From assembly GCF_003253545.1 (NCBI RefSeq), contig NZ_QKYV01000004.1, positions 62,001 through 126,000 of the forward strand: a stretch of 64,000 nucleotides of DNA. The letters are read 5' to 3'. Source of the stretch: Mesonia algae (GTDB taxonomy: Bacteria; Bacteroidota; Bacteroidia; Flavobacteriales; Flavobacteriaceae). This document shows positions 62,378-64,000 of this stretch, piece by piece. Below the pieces are notes generated by a model. It ran no database searches and was not told where the DNA came from. It saw only the letters and a list, made by a program, of their open reading frames with translations. The first letter of the stretch is position 1; every line of letters starts with the position of its first letter. The position numbers were made by a program, and so were the translations under genes.

Positions 62378-62902
62378 TTAATTCCAGTTTTCATCAAAAT
62401 CGAAATCATCTAAACTCTCAAAACCATCTCCCTGACTATACAAATCTTCATCTTCTTCTGCATAAGGATCATCTTCGGCTTCAAAATTTTTATCTGGAGG
62501 ACTATCAGGTAACTGCCCTTGAACATACATAAGATTCGGGTAATCTCTACCATCTTCTGGTTCTGTGATATCGGCCAACTCCACATAGAATGTCCACATA
62601 CTTAAAAAGTCATACACATAAATGAGCTTGGTTTCTTTTTGAGAAACTACTGTATCTAATGCAGTTTCATTCATCATACGAACAGGGTTATGACCTTCGC
62701 TCATATCAAAAAGAACAATTTCTTCACCTTGATTCCACTCCTCATCACTTGTATAAAAGGAAGCCATTTCGGTTCCATCAAAACCAAAGGCCTGTGTAAT
62801 CGCATTGTGTAAATCTTCTAAAGTATCGTTTTCTTCAATCTCGATATCTCTAAAAACATCATCTAACGTATCTAATACGATTCGAAATTTATAAATCATC
62901 AT
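62378..62902 (-). CDS. Plasmid pRiA4b ORF-3-like protein
   Basis: 174 residues matching the pRiA4b ORF-3 (IS1096 passenger TnpR-like) domain: YKFRIVLDTLDDVFRDIEI, a TLEDLHNAITQAFGFDG helix, SFYTSDEEWNQGEEI and YVYDFLSMWTFYVELADI. The last 45 residues are an acidic tail (EDDPYAEEDEDLYSQGDG). The family occurs both on plasmids and transposons and as chromosomal genes in many Bacteroidota; no transposon borders are near, so it is a chromosomal member. Function unknown. The start could be the first or second Met. Confidence 0.88.
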   Translation of the reverse strand: MMIYKFRIVLDTLDDVFRDIEIEENDTLEDLHNAITQAFGFDGTEMASFYTSDEEWNQGEEIVLFDMSEGHNPVRMMNETALDTVVSQKETKLIYVYDFLSMWTFYVELADITEPEDGRDYPNLMYVQGQLPDSPPDKNFEAEDDPYAEEDEDLYSQGDGFESLDDFDFDENWN

Positions 62903-62926
62903 CTTTCAAAAATTTGGATTGCAAAG

Positions 62927-63961
62927 TTAGCTATTTTTTGTCTGAATTTCGGCTTTCTTGCTTTGCAATAAAAGGTAAAATTGAAGTCCAAATAGTACAC
63001 TTGCAATAACCAAATGTGCAGCTTGAGTAGCAAACGGAAAATCAAAATAATACATCGCAATTCCCGTAAAAACTTCAAGAATAATAAGCAGCATCACCCA
63101 GTGGGTAAGAGAGTAGCCTAAATGCTGTTTTTTGTTTTTCCACCAAATAAACACATTTAATAAAAAGACTAAAACAGAAAAACTTCTATGAGCATAAAAT
63201 TGAAAGTTTGGATTTTCTAACCATAGGTGCTTTTCGTAGCCTATATCTTTAATTTGCATATCCACAAACTGTCTAACCTCGGTACCTAAAACCACTTGAA
63301 TAAGAGTTAGTACAATAGAAAGTATAAGTAAATTTTTAAATAAGAGATTATAGCTAAAATTTACTTTTTTAGGGCTAGCTAGGTGTAAAATATAAAGTAT
63401 CAAGGCTACAATAATCAAAGCCACAACCATGTGTATCGTGATTCTTACCGGAGCCAACACTGAATATACCACCGTTGCGCCTAGCCAAGCTTGAAACCCC
63501 ATTAAGAATGTAGTAAACCAAGAAAGTAAGGTTATTCTTCTATTTTTTTTCCATTTCCAAATAGATAAAATAGCCATTAAAAGAACGGCAAGCCCTGCAA
63601 GAGCTCCAAAAAGTCTATTAATATATTCTACCCAAGTGTGAGTAGGATTAAAAACGGCATAATCATGTTTGGTATAAAGTTCCCAATTACTTTTATTAAA
63701 CTTTTTAGAAGATGTAAATTCAGATTTAGAGACTTGTAAAGTTTCGTCTACTATAATTACTTGCCCTTTGTGAAAATTTTGCTCTGGATGCCATTCTAAT
63801 TGAGCACGTTCTGTAGGAGGTATAAAATGACCAAAACATTTAGGCCAATCGGGGCAACCCATTCCGCTTCCAGTCATTCTCACCACTGCTCCTGCGATGA
63901 TGACTAGATAAACTAAAATAAGAGATATTTTAACAACTTTTCTAAACATTTTTGGTCTCAT
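62927..63961 (-). CDS. Haem A synthase (COX15/CtaA family)
   Basis: 344 residues (340 if started at the second Met, 63949) with about eight transmembrane helices. The GAVVRMTGSGMGCPDWPKC motif near residue 24 carries the conserved Arg and Cys pair; further His residues lie at about 62 (EQNFHKG), 112 (THTWVEYINR), 178 and 255 as haem ligands. The family converts haem O to haem A for cytochrome aa3/ba3 oxidases. It overlaps, or abuts, the end of a gene at the window edge, so it is probably the second gene of an operon. Confidence 0.92.
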   Translation of the reverse strand: MRPKMFRKVVKISLILVYLVIIAGAVVRMTGSGMGCPDWPKCFGHFIPPTERAQLEWHPEQNFHKGQVIIVDETLQVSKSEFTSSKKFNKSNWELYTKHDYAVFNPTHTWVEYINRLFGALAGLAVLLMAILSIWKWKKNRRITLLSWFTTFLMGFQAWLGATVVYSVLAPVRITIHMVVALIIVALILYILHLASPKKVNFSYNLLFKNLLILSIVLTLIQVVLGTEVRQFVDMQIKDIGYEKHLWLENPNFQFYAHRSFSVLVFLLNVFIWWKNKKQHLGYSLTHWVMLLIILEVFTGIAMYYFDFPFATQAAHLVIASVLFGLQFYLLLQSKKAEIQTKNS

Positions 63962-64000
63962 TAGTGGTTAATCCTAGTTGCGTGCCTTTTTCAATCATGA
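63942..64000 (-). CDS. 3' end of an upstream gene, partial
   Basis: Beyond the haem A synthase start the only open minus-strand frame runs from the window edge (64000) to TAG 63942-63944 with about 18 codons, reading IEKGTQLGLTTNETKNV at the end. The other two frames stop within the last 15 bases. It would overlap the haem A synthase start by 8 to 20 bases, which is common for operon genes. The identity cannot be told from this fragment. Confidence 0.35.
   Translation of the reverse strand, partial: MIEKGTQLGLTTNETKNV

Noticed and set aside
62378-62902. pRiA4b ORF-3/IS1096 passenger-like protein as evidence of a transposon
   Set aside because: No transposase or inverted repeats nearby; chromosomal members are common in this phylum.
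1-64000. CRISPR arrays, rRNA or tRNA genes
   Set aside because: No regularly spaced direct repeats and no tRNA T-loop or rRNA-like conserved blocks were recognised in the gaps.

Overview
This looks like an AT-rich chromosomal segment of a marine or soil-type Flavobacteriaceae (Bacteroidota). The evidence is direct in the sequence: four proteins end in type IX secretion (T9SS) sorting domains (one type A, three type B), a 69-residue protein ends in a PID-CTERM-like tail, promoters repeatedly show the Bacteroidota -7 element TAnnTTTG, one lipoprotein carries the Bacteroidota surface-export signature SDDDD directly after its lipid cysteine, and the housekeeping neighbourhoods (purA-fur-relA, tandem DUF368 with aroE, OstA-like protein, DUF349 protein) are typical of that family. 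The genus cannot be fixed from sequence reading alone. No rRNA, tRNA, CRISPR array, intact insertion sequence or prophage was seen.

Layout. 1-5.6 kb is the accessory part: a truncated AraC-type regulator, a roughly 690-base gene-free stretch full of hairpins and an inverted pair of REP-like palindromes, a methyltransferase, then a compact cluster made of a WYL regulator, an alpha/beta-hydrolase fused to a cyclic-phosphate-processing receiver (cREC) domain, and divergently an NT5C-type nucleotidase translationally coupled to a small phage-like protein. 5.2-10 kb holds a small secreted protein, an APH/ChoK-like kinase, a DUF808 membrane protein and a large coiled DUF349 protein. 10-24.9 kb is a long minus-strand housekeeping run: aroE and two DUF368 (PopT-type) undecaprenyl-phosphate flippases, a TPR protein, a class III aminotransferase overlapping an OstA/LptA-like protein, purA, fur, a Rel/Spo protein, a Ste24-type protease, a four-helix-bundle gene broken by one stop codon, an rRNA/tRNA methyltransferase and a DUF3810 protein.

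24.9-42.4 kb alternates strands: pepD, an aldo/keto reductase, xerD, four small outer-membrane beta-barrel or barrel-like proteins, aroQ overlapping a Dph6-type ATPase, a surface lipoprotein, lpdA, a collagen-like lipoprotein, two MsrB reductases (one cytosolic, one lipid-anchored), an M48 lipoprotein protease, a DUF2007 protein, lysA, a 58-residue membrane peptide, a fasciclin protein and pheT. Most convergent gene pairs here are separated by clear bidirectional hairpin terminators.

42.4-64 kb is rich in exported proteins: a 1271-residue T9SS type A protein next to the PID-CTERM protein, an M23 peptidase, an SMR transporter with uvrB, three tandem T9SS type B giants, a two-gene ABC transporter, a conserved protein of unknown function with kinase-like motifs, a nucleoid-associated NdpA-family protein, an interspersed hairpin repeat, a pRiA4b ORF-3-like protein and a COX15/CtaA haem A synthase. 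The parts best worth a second look are the WYL/cREC/NT5C cluster, the cryptic kinase-like protein at 60 kb, the REP-like inverted pair near 1 kb and the nonsense-broken four-helix-bundle gene.
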